Source: UBA7332 sp051657165
Lineage (GTDB): Bacteria > Bacteroidota > Bacteroidia > Bacteroidales > UBA7332
Direction of reading: 5' to 3'
Assembly (NCBI GenBank): GCA_051657165.1
Contig: JBOFKD010000290.1
Span: forward strand, 1 to 59,447
Length of the DNA stretch: 59,447 bases
How positions within the stretch are numbered: the stretch's first letter is position 1; the number at the start of each line of letters is the position of its first letter. Below the pieces are notes generated by a model. The model worked only from the letters and a program-made list of their open reading frames with translations, made no database searches and was not told the origin of the DNA. This document shows positions 8,789 through 16,086 of this stretch, piece after piece. The position numbers were made by a program, and so were the translations under genes.

Positions 8789-9727
8789 ATGGATAATAAA
8801 TATTTATTTATCATAAATCCTATTTCAGGCACCCGATCAAAGGTTGACATACCCCATCTGATCGATCAGATCTTTAAAGGAGAAAACTACACTGCCGTTT
8901 TTACGGAATATCCGGGGCATGCCTCTATACTGGCATCCCAGGCTGTAGAAGAAGGTCTGAAAGCCGTGATTGCTGTCGGAGGAGATGGTACAATTAATGA
9001 AGTTGCCCGCTCTCTCATAAACTCAGAAACCACACTTGGGATTATTCCTGTCGGTTCAGGCAACGGATTAGCCAGAGAGCTTGGGATTTCGATGCAAATT
9101 AAGAAAGCACTGAAAACCATTTATGAAGGTGTAATCCGGAAAATAGATTACGGTCTGGCAAATAATCATCCGTTTTTTTGTACGTGCGGTGTTGGTTTTG
9201 ATGCCCGTGTCAGCTATAAATTTGCAAAGGATAAAAAACGTGGCGGACTGATGTATGTGAAGAATGTGATTACTGAATTTCTGAACTATCAGCCTGAGAC
9301 TTACGAAATACTGATGGATAATGACGGTATTAAAGAGAAAGCCTTTCTGGTTACTGTTGCTAATGCTTCGCAATGGGGAAACAATGCCTTTATTGCTCCG
9401 GATGCCAATATGGAAGACGGAAAGCTCAACATCACATTGCTGAAACCTTTCACTTATATTGATATTCCGAATCTGGCAGTCCAGCTCTTTACGCGTATGA
9501 TCGATATGAACAGCCATATCTGCACATTCGAGAAAGACTCAGTCACTATCTTGCGCGAAAAGCCGGGGGTGATTCACCTGGACGGAGAGCCGATGAATAT
9601 GCCTGAACGTATTGACATCACAACTACAGCAGGCGGATTAAAAGTCTTTGTTCCCGAAAAAAGAGTGAGCATTGAAGATCATCTGCATCGGTTAGTCAAT
9701 CAGCTTGTTAATGAATTTCCTTTTTAA
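8789..9727 (+). CDS. Diacylglycerol kinase-family lipid kinase (YegS/BmrU-like)
   Basis: The 312-residue protein has the DAGK catalytic domain at its N-terminus. The nucleotide-binding loop GGDGT is at 64-68 and GSGNGLAR at 89-96, followed by a beta-rich C-terminal domain with HLDGEP. It has no membrane helices, which fits the soluble YegS/DgkB/sphingosine-kinase superfamily rather than the small integral DgkA. It would phosphorylate a lipid hydroxyl with ATP; diacylglycerol is the default substrate. Its divergent neighbour is serine palmitoyltransferase, so a sphingoid base or ceramide is a reasonable alternative (inference). The methyltransferase gene follows within a few bases. Confidence 0.88.
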   Translation: MDNKYLFIINPISGTRSKVDIPHLIDQIFKGENYTAVFTEYPGHASILASQAVEEGLKAVIAVGGDGTINEVARSLINSETTLGIIPVGSGNGLARELGISMQIKKALKTIYEGVIRKIDYGLANNHPFFCTCGVGFDARVSYKFAKDKKRGGLMYVKNVITEFLNYQPETYEILMDNDGIKEKAFLVTVANASQWGNNAFIAPDANMEDGKLNITLLKPFTYIDIPNLAVQLFTRMIDMNSHICTFEKDSVTILREKPGVIHLDGEPMNMPERIDITTTAGGLKVFVPEKRVSIEDHLHRLVNQLVNEFPF

Positions 9728-9731
9728 TAAA

Positions 9732-10445
9732 ATGAATATGATAGAAACTGCCCTATATTTAATTCCTGTGACTCTGGGCGAAACAGATCACAACCGCGTA
9801 TTGCCGGAGTACAATCGCGAAATCGTGCGCAACATCAAGCATTTCATCGTTGAAGATGTGCGCACTGCACGCCGCTTTCTGAAAAAAGAAGAACCGTCTA
9901 TTGTCATTGATGATCTTACATTTTATGTATTGAATCAGCATACATCACCCGAAGAAGTTTCCACATTCCTGAAACCTCTTGAACAGGGCAATGCCGTAGG
10001 TATTATCTCTGAAGCAGGTTGTCCTGCTATTGCCGATCCCGGAGCTGATGTTGTGGCTATCGCGCAGCAAAAGAAAATGAAAGTAGTTCCTTTGGTTGGT
10101 CCTTCTTCTATTTTAATGTCTCTGATGGGATCGGGTTTTAACGGACAGAGTTTTGCTTTCCACGGATACCTGCCTATCGAAGGAAACGACAGAGGCAAGG
10201 CTATCCGCCAGCTGGAAAACCGGATCTACAATGAAAATCAGACACAGATATTCATTGAGACTCCTTACCGCAACAATAAAATGATCGAGGAGCTGGTTAA
10301 AAACTGTCGTCCGCAAACCAAACTTTGTATCGCATGCAACATTACCTGTGAGGATGAGTTTATCCAGACAAAAACGATCAAAGAATGGAGCAAACAGACT
10401 CCGAATATCGGAAAACGTCCGTGCATATTCCTTCTTTATAAATAA
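9732..10445 (+). CDS. RsmI-like SAM-dependent methyltransferase (tetrapyrrole methylase fold)
   Basis: The protein is about 237 residues and belongs to the tetrapyrrole methylase/RsmI family. It carries the SEAGCPAIADPG motif and the VPLVGPSSIL segment, which in RsmI contribute to SAM and RNA binding. RsmI methylates the 2'-O of C1402 in 16S rRNA. This short Bacteroidetes form is diverged and may be a paralogue, so the exact target is not certain. An upstream in-frame TTG at 9705 is rejected as start, because ATG codons at 9732 and 9738 lie just after the kinase stop and directly precede the conserved IETALYLIPVTLG. It is the second gene of a three-gene run. Confidence 0.82.
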   Translation: MNMIETALYLIPVTLGETDHNRVLPEYNREIVRNIKHFIVEDVRTARRFLKKEEPSIVIDDLTFYVLNQHTSPEEVSTFLKPLEQGNAVGIISEAGCPAIADPGADVVAIAQQKKMKVVPLVGPSSILMSLMGSGFNGQSFAFHGYLPIEGNDRGKAIRQLENRIYNENQTQIFIETPYRNNKMIEELVKNCRPQTKLCIACNITCEDEFIQTKTIKEWSKQTPNIGKRPCIFLLYK

Positions 10446-10451
10446 GAAAGA

Positions 10452-11399
10452 ATGAATAATACTGAGAATCCGGCACTAGCCGTTCAAATAAAAGGATGTA
10501 TTGTCCGGGCCCTCAAAAAGTCAGTCCGAATGACTTTCTGGCTCAGTAAAATAATCCTTCCGGTCTCTCTCTTAGTACGGATACTGGACTATATGGGCAT
10601 ACTGGTATACGTTGCCGGATACATGAGTCCGGTATTCAAGGCTATCGGATTAAGCGGGGAGTCATCCATCGTATTCCTCTCCAGCATATTCCTGCCCCTC
10701 TATGCTCCGATTGCGATCATGTCCTCTCTGCCTTTAACCATGCGGGAGGTAACGATTCTGGCACTGATGTGTCTCACATCACATAACTTGCCTGTGGAAT
10801 CAACCATCCAGAAAAAGACGGGATCCTCATTTTTACGGATTTCTCTTTTCCGGATCATTATGGCTTTCGGGATGGGATTATTTCTGAATCAGGTATTGCC
10901 CGCAGACGGATATCCCTCATGGATCGCTTCCGGCACGAATGAGGCAGCAGCCTCTTTCGGAGCATTATTACAAGGATGGACATATGCCTCGGTTAAGCTA
11001 ATCGGAATATTATTTCTGGTACTTTCCGGACTAATGATCCTGCAACAGATTCTGCAAGAATTCAAATTGCTGATTCTTCTCCAGAAACCATTCTATCCGA
11101 TACTCCGTTTCTTCGGAGTACCCCGTGAAACCACCTTTCTGTGGCTTATCGGAAACACACTCGGACTGGCATACGGCGGAGGAGTAATGCTGGAAGAGTT
11201 CAACGAAGGGAAAGTAAGCAAAGAAGATTGCCGCATACTTAATGTACATCTGTCTATGTGCCACTCACTGGTCGAAGACTCAATGATCTTTGCAGCCCTC
11301 GGCATCTCAGTCTTCTGGATCATCTTCCCCCGCCTCCTCTTTGCTTTTGTAGCAGTATGGGGATACAGAGGATATCAGGCATTATTCGTCAAAAAATAA
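10452..11399 (+). CDS. Nucleoside-recognition (Gate) domain membrane protein
   Basis: The 315-residue polytopic membrane protein has about eight hydrophobic segments. Two Gate/nucleoside-recognition-like blocks are visible, around 50-120 (FLPLYAPIAIMSSLPLTM, then SHNLPVES) and 225-290 (GLAYGGGVMLEEF, then HSLVEDS). Such domains occur in SpmA/SpmB, FeoB and concentrative nucleoside transporters; the substrate of this stand-alone form is not known. It starts six bases after the methyltransferase stop codon and ends at a strong terminator, completing the lipid kinase - methyltransferase - membrane protein unit. Confidence 0.82.
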   Translation: MNNTENPALAVQIKGCIVRALKKSVRMTFWLSKIILPVSLLVRILDYMGILVYVAGYMSPVFKAIGLSGESSIVFLSSIFLPLYAPIAIMSSLPLTMREVTILALMCLTSHNLPVESTIQKKTGSSFLRISLFRIIMAFGMGLFLNQVLPADGYPSWIASGTNEAAASFGALLQGWTYASVKLIGILFLVLSGLMILQQILQEFKLLILLQKPFYPILRFFGVPRETTFLWLIGNTLGLAYGGGVMLEEFNEGKVSKEDCRILNVHLSMCHSLVEDSMIFAALGISVFWIIFPRLLFAFVAVWGYRGYQALFVKK

Positions 11400-11400
11400 A

Positions 11401-11443
11401 AAAAGCGTCTTTCGGAATACCCGTTTCCGAAAGACGCTTTTTT
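11401..11443 (+). terminator. Terminator after the Gate-domain gene
   Basis: Arms AAAAGCGTCTTTCGGA (11401-11416) and TCCGAAAGACGCTTTT (11426-11441) pair perfectly around a 9-nt loop, followed by more T residues. This is a textbook intrinsic terminator. Confidence 0.93.
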
Positions 11444-11751
11444 GTTACATAATATATTACAAGTCACAATATATTCCAAGACTATATCTTCTATTTACTT
11501 ATTTATCTGTAATTAAAGATTTTATCATTTAGCTCAAATACAGTAAAACACAAAAAAGACAACTAAATACGACTAAAAAAAACCTAATATCCACATATTA
11601 AGTAACACTTTGATTGCAAATATCCATTTCTCAGATAGATATCTATCATAAATGTGCATACATATCCAAAATAAAACATATATTTACCCTCATAATTCTG
11701 TATACGCTATTTAGCTATCCAGAATAAACAAATTTCATTTATTTAAATCTA
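11444..11751. other. AT-rich gene-free spacer with a 14-bp palindrome
   Basis: This 308 bp between the terminator and the orphan Cys/His-rich gene is very AT-rich and has no ORF. It contains the perfect palindrome GATAGATATCTATC at 11634-11647, about 105 bp upstream of the next start codon. The palindrome could be an operator, but nothing else supports this. It marks the left edge of the accessory region. Confidence 0.45.
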
Positions 11752-12225
11752 ATGCATATGATTTTTTATTGTGACAAATGCGGGGGAGTAATTAACAATC
11801 CAAAAGAAGGAATGGTCGAATGGATTAAAGAAGAAGTACAAGGTAAACATATTGTACATAGTTTCAAAATAGTACATAATCCAATGTATTCGCCTAATAA
11901 ATCAAGAGAAGGATGCTATCATCATGAACATGCTAACGGTAGATCCGACTTACATCTACATGATTTTCTTAAGAGTAAAGATCAATATCTTGCCAGCTTC
12001 CTGCATCTTGGATTTATGCATGATCCTGATAATATAGTTGGGTGTCGTATAACTGATTTCAAAGAATTCTCACATTTTATGAGAAGACTGACTATTCCTA
12101 AATATGAGGAGGCAAGCAAATATTTTCCTCAAGCTTTAAGTGATGGCATAATTGGCGATGAGAATGAGCTTTGTATTTTCTCCGAAGAAACACTTAGCTA
12201 CATAATTGAGAAATGTAAAGAGTAA
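11752..12225 (+). CDS. Orphan Cys/His-rich hypothetical protein
   Basis: I do not recognise a family in this 157-residue protein. It opens with a zinc-ribbon-like FYCDKCGG (Cys7-x2-Cys10 region), and a His-rich central stretch with one Cys (EGCYHHEHANGRSDLHLHDF) could supply the other metal ligands. The rest is alpha/beta with an acidic C-terminus and no signal peptide or membrane helix. The ATG at 11752 is followed by a second ATG two codons later; either could be used. It stands alone between a terminator and the structured non-coding region, and its codon usage is more AT-rich than the upstream housekeeping genes, which suggests an accessory gene. Confidence 0.7.
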   Translation: MHMIFYCDKCGGVINNPKEGMVEWIKEEVQGKHIVHSFKIVHNPMYSPNKSREGCYHHEHANGRSDLHLHDFLKSKDQYLASFLHLGFMHDPDNIVGCRITDFKEFSHFMRRLTIPKYEEASKYFPQALSDGIIGDENELCIFSEETLSYIIEKCKE

Positions 12226-12279
12226 TATAATTAAATACAAACAGACATAGATACTGATTTTGAGAGGCCAAATAGGATT

Positions 12280-12308
12280 ACGCAATTTGCGTTACGTAAA
12301 TTACGTAA
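12280..12308. repeat. Cluster of short palindromes with twin TTACGTAA
   Basis: The hairpin ACGCAATTTGCGT (12280-12292) abuts two copies of the 8-bp palindrome TTACGTAA (12292-12299 and 12301-12308) separated by one base. It lies 54 bp after the orphan gene. It could be a protein-binding site; it has no T-tract and is not a terminator. Confidence 0.5.
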
Positions 12309-12359
12309 TGACTGAATCAATATGCCAACAACCTTAAGCTCTTATTCTTTCAAAAAAGC

Positions 12360-12402
12360 ATACGTATATATTAGCTGGAATAAAGGAGGATTTAATTTTT
12401 AT
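12360..12402 (+). repeat. Dispersed intergenic element, copy 1
   Basis: The 43-bp stretch from ATACGTAT through a central AAAGGAGGA to an A/T-rich end matches 59405-59447 at 37 of 43 positions with no gaps. The differences are mostly transitions. Copy 2 is cut by the window end, so the true repeat may be longer. AAAGGAGGA looks like a ribosome-binding site, but no ORF follows here. Confidence 0.6.
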
Positions 12403-12441
12403 ATACGGTTGGTTTAGTTACAATATACGGTTGATTTATAT

Positions 12442-12529
12442 TTCCGATGCGCATGGGAATTCATTCCGATGCGCACGGGAATACATTCCGGTGCGCATCG
12501 GATTGCAATCCGCTCCGGAGCGGATTGAT
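12442..12529. repeat. Four tandem 22-bp quasi-palindromic repeats
   Basis: Units start at 12442, 12464, 12486 and 12508, each exactly 22 bp. The first three begin TTCCG(A/G)TGCGCA and have a GGGAA- or CGGAT-type right half, so each unit is itself nearly palindromic around TGCGCA. The fourth is more diverged but forms a perfect 22-bp palindrome with the end of unit three (12506-12527, centred on CTCCGGAG). The block is much more GC-rich than its surroundings and contains no ORF. Confidence 0.8.
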
Positions 12530-12631
12530 AAATCATACGGTCGAAAAAAGTAATTCATAGGTATATCATAACTAATTGCCCGTGTAATCTTGCTACCTTA
12601 TACGTATCTTCGGGTAAGATCAAACTAAAAA

Positions 12632-12690
12632 GCGGAATCGTTCTGACGGATATTTCTACCCAATCAAAACGATTCCGCCTTCTTTTTTAT
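12632..12690 (+). terminator. Long-loop terminator hairpin in the non-coding region
   Basis: Arms GCGGAATCGTT (12632-12642) and AACGATTCCGC (12668-12678) pair perfectly around a 25-nt loop, and a T-rich tract follows on the plus strand. No plus-strand gene ends within the preceding 400 bp, so it may terminate a non-coding transcript from the repeat region. Confidence 0.6.
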
Positions 12691-12717
12691 TTCTTCTCCC
12701 GGAAAAAAATAGATTTT

Positions 12718-12881
12718 ATATTGTCATATTGACACTAGCTACACTATCACCTAATAATCAACTATTTAAACATGACAATATAAATGACAATACCCCATTC
12801 TACCGGCATTCTACCGACACTTATATTGTCATATATAACAATCTATAAAACAGCAAATTACACGAAAATGACAATATGACA
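12718..12881. repeat. Four copies of ATATTGTCAT in alternating orientation
   Basis: The 10-bp motif occurs forward at 12719-12728, reversed at 12772-12781, forward at 12823-12832 and reversed at 12868-12877, with further partial TGACAAT matches next to them. Spacing is about 45-53 bp. An imperfect doublet ATTCTACCG lies between the second and third copies. The array sits directly beyond the 3' end of the minus-strand MNT gene. Confidence 0.65.
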
Positions 12882-12931
12882 ACATATTTTTCAAACTTTT
12901 ATTGGGTAAGTATGATCTAAAAATCCAGCGA

Positions 12932-13231
12932 TTATTTAATCAGAATACCTGTTTCTTTAATATCCTGATACAAGGGATTATTCTGATCTTCAGTGAGGAG
13001 TACTGGTTCTATCAGATTACTGATCTTACGTCTTAGCTTCCACAAAAGAGGAGTATCAGCAAAGTAATCTTCTTCAAGATGATCTACTACTACAGCTATA
13101 TCAATATCACTATCAGCAGTGTAATTTCCTTTACTGTATGATCCATAAAGATAAACTTCTTTTAAAGGAAAACTCTTCTCCACAAGTTCTTTATATTTTT
13201 GTGCAAGATTTATAGCTTGTTCTTTATCCAT
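12932..13231 (-). CDS. MNT-type nucleotidyltransferase (antitoxin-like)
   Basis: The 99-residue protein is a minimal nucleotidyltransferase. It contains the GSYSKGNYTADSDID motif (Gly30-Ser31, Asp40, Asp42, Asp44), the GSx10DxD pattern of the MNT family. MNT proteins paired with HEPN proteins act as antitoxins, in studied cases by AMPylating the HEPN partner. The start is placed at the ATG at 13231 (MDKEQAINLA) rather than the upstream 13270. The chosen start overlaps the end of the HEPN gene by 22 bp, indicating translational coupling. No RNA or membrane features are seen. Confidence 0.82.
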   Translation of the reverse strand: MDKEQAINLAQKYKELVEKSFPLKEVYLYGSYSKGNYTADSDIDIAVVVDHLEEDYFADTPLLWKLRRKISNLIEPVLLTEDQNNPLYQDIKETGILIK

Positions 13232-13596
13232 AACTGCAATTGTTTTGTTTGTTCGAGAAGTTCCATACAATACTCCTTTGTCATACTTCTTATTAATCGC
13301 TCTTTATATGAAGGATATCTTGCTTCAATATTCAGAGGTTCAAGCTTATCAATAAAGTCCAGTTGCTCTTCAGATAAATCTTTACTTAACTCTGTCTTTT
13401 CTGACAATCTGTAGAGAGAATGAATCTTAATCGGAGCTTCTGTCAACCGACTGCTCCAATAAGCTTTGAGAATTTTCTCTATAGTTTGATGACACATAAA
13501 ACCGACATAGAGATAACGACCTGTTAACAACATTGCTTCGGCTGTTTCCAGATCGTAATCAGACATTTCAATCCAGTATTTAATTCTACCATCCAT
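13210..13596 (-). CDS. HEPN-domain protein (toxin-like partner of MNT)
   Basis: The 128-residue all-helical protein has HEPN features: FMCHQTIEKILKAYW in helix 2, IKIHSLYRL after it, and the late NIEARYPSYKERL segment typical of the PF05168-type subfamily. The RNase motif Rx4-6H of HepT-type toxins is not visible, so activity may differ or be absent. It is transcribed first, followed by the overlapping MNT gene. The upstream neighbour is the VirE-type gene 78 bp away, on the same strand. The pair is best read as an MNT-HEPN toxin-antitoxin or regulatory module in an accessory region. Confidence 0.8.
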   Translation of the reverse strand: MDGRIKYWIEMSDYDLETAEAMLLTGRYLYVGFMCHQTIEKILKAYWSSRLTEAPIKIHSLYRLSEKTELSKDLSEEQLDFIDKLEPLNIEARYPSYKERLIRSMTKEYCMELLEQTKQLQLWIKNKL

Positions 13597-13674
13597 CTCT
13601 CTAAGTGTTTATAACAAAGGTATATATTATACTTTACATTATAACAAATCAGACCTGGGTTTTGATTAATTAAT

Positions 13675-15726
13675 TCACTCTACGAGTCTTACTTTATAGA
13701 TACGTCCGGTACTTAAGCGTTTCTGTTCAAACCCATACTTCCGCAAAAAACGTCCGAAGTAATTCATACGTTTCACACCCAGTTTCGTTCCGCTTTGTTT
13801 CTGAATATGGCGGTAGATATCCACCAGCGTAAGCCATTCGAAGGGTCCGTTTTCATCCGGAACGGCAAAGTAGCGAAGCAGCAACTCCTCTTCGGGCTGT
13901 TTTTGATCAAATTCTTTGTTATTTTCAGTAATTTTCTGCTCTTCATCCCGTGTAAACCAGTGACGCTCGCCTTGAGCCAAAGCGGCAACGGCCTGTGCAT
14001 AGAGCTGCGGATAGTTTATTTCAAAGTCGTTATTAATATCTCCCGCTATTTCCACACAAAGAAAACGTCGGCTTCCTGTGGGATCAGTCAGCACATCGAA
14101 GTTATTACATGTCGCAATAAAAGAGGCATAACGCCGCTCGTCATTCATGACCGACTGAAAAGGTTTGCGAATGCTTACTTTCGTTTTTTGTACAATGTGT
14201 TTCAGAAAACTCTGATAGGAGTTGCCAACCGAATCGAACTCATCGATATTGATCAGTGCAAAACGCGTAAGCGAAAGTGCTGCGTCCGTCTTTTTAGAGA
14301 AGTCAATCGAATCCGTATAATATTCATTCAGTTCAGGAGGGAGGATACGCTTACACCAGGTTGACTTGCCACATCCCTGAGTCCCTACCAAAAGCGGAAG
14401 CACACTGTTGGCATAACGCTTTTCATCTTTTTGCCACGTGGCCACCATTCCCAGAAACCAGATATAAAACTGATAGCGCCATTCCTCCTGATTCTTACAG
14501 GGGACAGTATCAGACAGCAGACGGATATAATCCTTCCCATCCCATACGGGAAGAGTATTCAGATATTCATCGATGGGATAATAATCCGGAACATTATTAG
14601 ATTTCACATGACGTTTCACATCACGATCCCATACATCAAGCCCCTCCTTATGTCCTTCAATACTAATCGTATTCAGAACTTCTTCCGTCACAAATTCATA
14701 CGGCTCTATACTCAGACTATTTATTTTATATTCAACGCAACCTTTCATCCGGTTACGGCGGAAACAGTAGCGCCGTTCCAAAAATTCAATGGTATTAAAT
14801 ACTTGCTTCTGCTCTTTGGTTATCACCGGACGTGCACCAAACCGGCTCTCTGTTTTATAAGTCGTTTTAAAAATCATGCGCACCTCATCCGTACAATCCC
14901 GGAAGGCTGTATGATAAAGCACCCATTGCACAGCCGTTTCCTCTCCAATACCCGAATTAAAACAGTTTTCAGCCAGCCGGACCAGATAGATGCTGCGTGC
15001 ACGAAACAAATCATCCTCACCCCGATTGGAAAAAGCCTCCTGCATAGCTGCAGAAAACAGCGCTGACTCCACCTCCACTCTGCTCTTCCCTCTTAACAAT
15101 AAGTCCTCGGTCATCAGCTTTGGAGATCTCTTCCCTGACTCCGTACAGGAGAGCATTATTGGCTGAGCAGCAGGATTAAAAAAACAGTCCGGATCATAGG
15201 AAGCCCGGCAAAAGGCAAAAACATGATTATTTTTCACAGAAGGAGTGCGGCTGAGCTGCATCGAAAAATAACGGATCGCCTGCTCACAGGCCGCCGCATG
15301 AAAACGCTTCACCTCATCATCACTTCCGGGATAGTCACCCTCTTTCGGAACAAAACGAACGAGAAACTTCACACTCACTCCGCTACAACCAATAAAAGCC
15401 ATCATTACCTGCGGATAACCCATTAATTCCTGCTTAACAGCAACAGCCTCCTGAAAAGAATCAAGCCGTGTAACCTCCATCAGCACAATACCTGTATACG
15501 AAACAGGATTACTCATTTCATGGACCGATTTAAAAACTCCCGAAAAATTCCAATACGGTATTTTAGAACGATGGGGCTCTGCCAGCTTCCCATCTAAAAA
15601 AGGTTTTAATAAACGTACAGGAGCTATCAGCCGCTCCATTTTCTCAGAGCTCAATTCTTCCGTTATTCGTCCCAAACCGGCACTCCGGAAAGCGGATCCC
15701 CTACCATTACAAATACTAACTTTCAT
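13675..15726 (-). CDS. BT4734/VirE-family primase-helicase-like protein
   Basis: With the start at 15726 (MKVSICNGRG) the protein has about 683 residues. The N-terminal half resembles the BT4734-like VirE N-terminal domain, a primase-related fold. The C-terminal half is a virulence-associated E P-loop ATPase with Walker A GTQGCGKST and Walker B LINIDEFD, followed by a sensor-like FIATCNNFDVLTDPTGSRRF. Such proteins occur in several copies in Bacteroidales genomes, often in mobile or variable regions, and may work in replication of mobile DNA. An in-frame start at 15813 is possible. It is rejected here because the 184-bp repeat, which also occurs elsewhere without the rest of the gene, carries the 15726 start plus 35 bp upstream. 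It is upstream of HEPN/MNT. Confidence 0.85.
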   Translation of the reverse strand: MKVSICNGRGSAFRSAGLGRITEELSSEKMERLIAPVRLLKPFLDGKLAEPHRSKIPYWNFSGVFKSVHEMSNPVSYTGIVLMEVTRLDSFQEAVAVKQELMGYPQVMMAFIGCSGVSVKFLVRFVPKEGDYPGSDDEVKRFHAAACEQAIRYFSMQLSRTPSVKNNHVFAFCRASYDPDCFFNPAAQPIMLSCTESGKRSPKLMTEDLLLRGKSRVEVESALFSAAMQEAFSNRGEDDLFRARSIYLVRLAENCFNSGIGEETAVQWVLYHTAFRDCTDEVRMIFKTTYKTESRFGARPVITKEQKQVFNTIEFLERRYCFRRNRMKGCVEYKINSLSIEPYEFVTEEVLNTISIEGHKEGLDVWDRDVKRHVKSNNVPDYYPIDEYLNTLPVWDGKDYIRLLSDTVPCKNQEEWRYQFYIWFLGMVATWQKDEKRYANSVLPLLVGTQGCGKSTWCKRILPPELNEYYTDSIDFSKKTDAALSLTRFALINIDEFDSVGNSYQSFLKHIVQKTKVSIRKPFQSVMNDERRYASFIATCNNFDVLTDPTGSRRFLCVEIAGDINNDFEINYPQLYAQAVAALAQGERHWFTRDEEQKITENNKEFDQKQPEEELLLRYFAVPDENGPFEWLTLVDIYRHIQKQSGTKLGVKRMNYFGRFLRKYGFEQKRLSTGRIYKVRLVE

Positions 15727-15761
15727 GTTGATTTCAAGATTAAAATATTGCTGTAAGATAG
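15578..15761. repeat. 184-bp direct repeat, left copy (5' end of the virE-type gene)
   Basis: This segment covers about the first 49 codons of the virE-type gene and 35 bp upstream. It matches 36299-36482 in the same orientation at a constant offset of 20,721 bp. I count six mismatches (15586, 15613, 15649, 15658, 15662, 15664) and a perfect run of 97 bp from 15665 to 15761. The two copies bracket the PUL. Confidence 0.95.
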
Positions 15762-16031
15762 GGATTTCAATTAAAAATACAAGTTGGAATTGCTCATAAA
15801 TATTCGGATACACTCAAAAAAACATAAACTATGCTCAATACCCAATAATTTATACACGTAACATAATCATTATTTATAAAGAAGCTACCGGAAAACATGC
15901 AAGTAATATCAACAACCTATTAATAAACAACTTAAATTATAATTAAATTCAGTTTGCATTAAACCTAAGATTTCGGAAACAGACTCTAAAATTATCTCGC
16001 AAAATACAACATTAAATTCTTTCTATCATTT
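15762..16031. other. AT-rich spacer at the left PUL boundary
   Basis: These 270 bp contain no convincing ORF apart from an in-frame extension of the virE-type gene in the first 52 bp. No transposase, inverted terminal repeat or tRNA-like attachment site was seen. The stretch presumably carries the promoter of the virE-type gene and the left junction of the PUL cassette. Confidence 0.45.
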
Positions 16032-16070
16032 AAAAGGACTAAATCTTCAAAATTAAGATTTAGTCCTTTT
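16032..16070 (-). terminator. Terminator of the PUL operon
   Basis: A perfect 16-bp stem (16032-16047 with 16055-16070, core AAGGACTAAATCTT) with a 7-nt loop lies 17 bp beyond the GH2 stop codon on the minus strand and ends in a T-run. It could also act on plus-strand transcription. Confidence 0.92.
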
Positions 16071-16086
16071 AATTTAGATCATATCA

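Noticed and set aside
12442..12529. Possible CRISPR array
   Set aside because: The 22-bp units are contiguous without unique spacers, each unit is palindromic, and no cas gene is in the window.
13795..14364. 189-codon plus-strand ORF opposite the virE-type gene
   Set aside because: It is antisense to the ATPase domain of a gene with clear motifs. Its translation has no recognisable domain and is explained by the codon bias of the opposite strand.
14431..15066. 211-codon plus-strand ORF opposite the virE-type gene
   Set aside because: It is a shadow of the same conserved coding region, with no domain and no plausible start context.
15727..15813. 29-residue N-terminal extension of the virE-type protein
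   Set aside because: It is in frame, but the orphan copy keeps only 35 bp upstream of the 15726 ATG, and the upstream residues look like AT-rich intergenic DNA.
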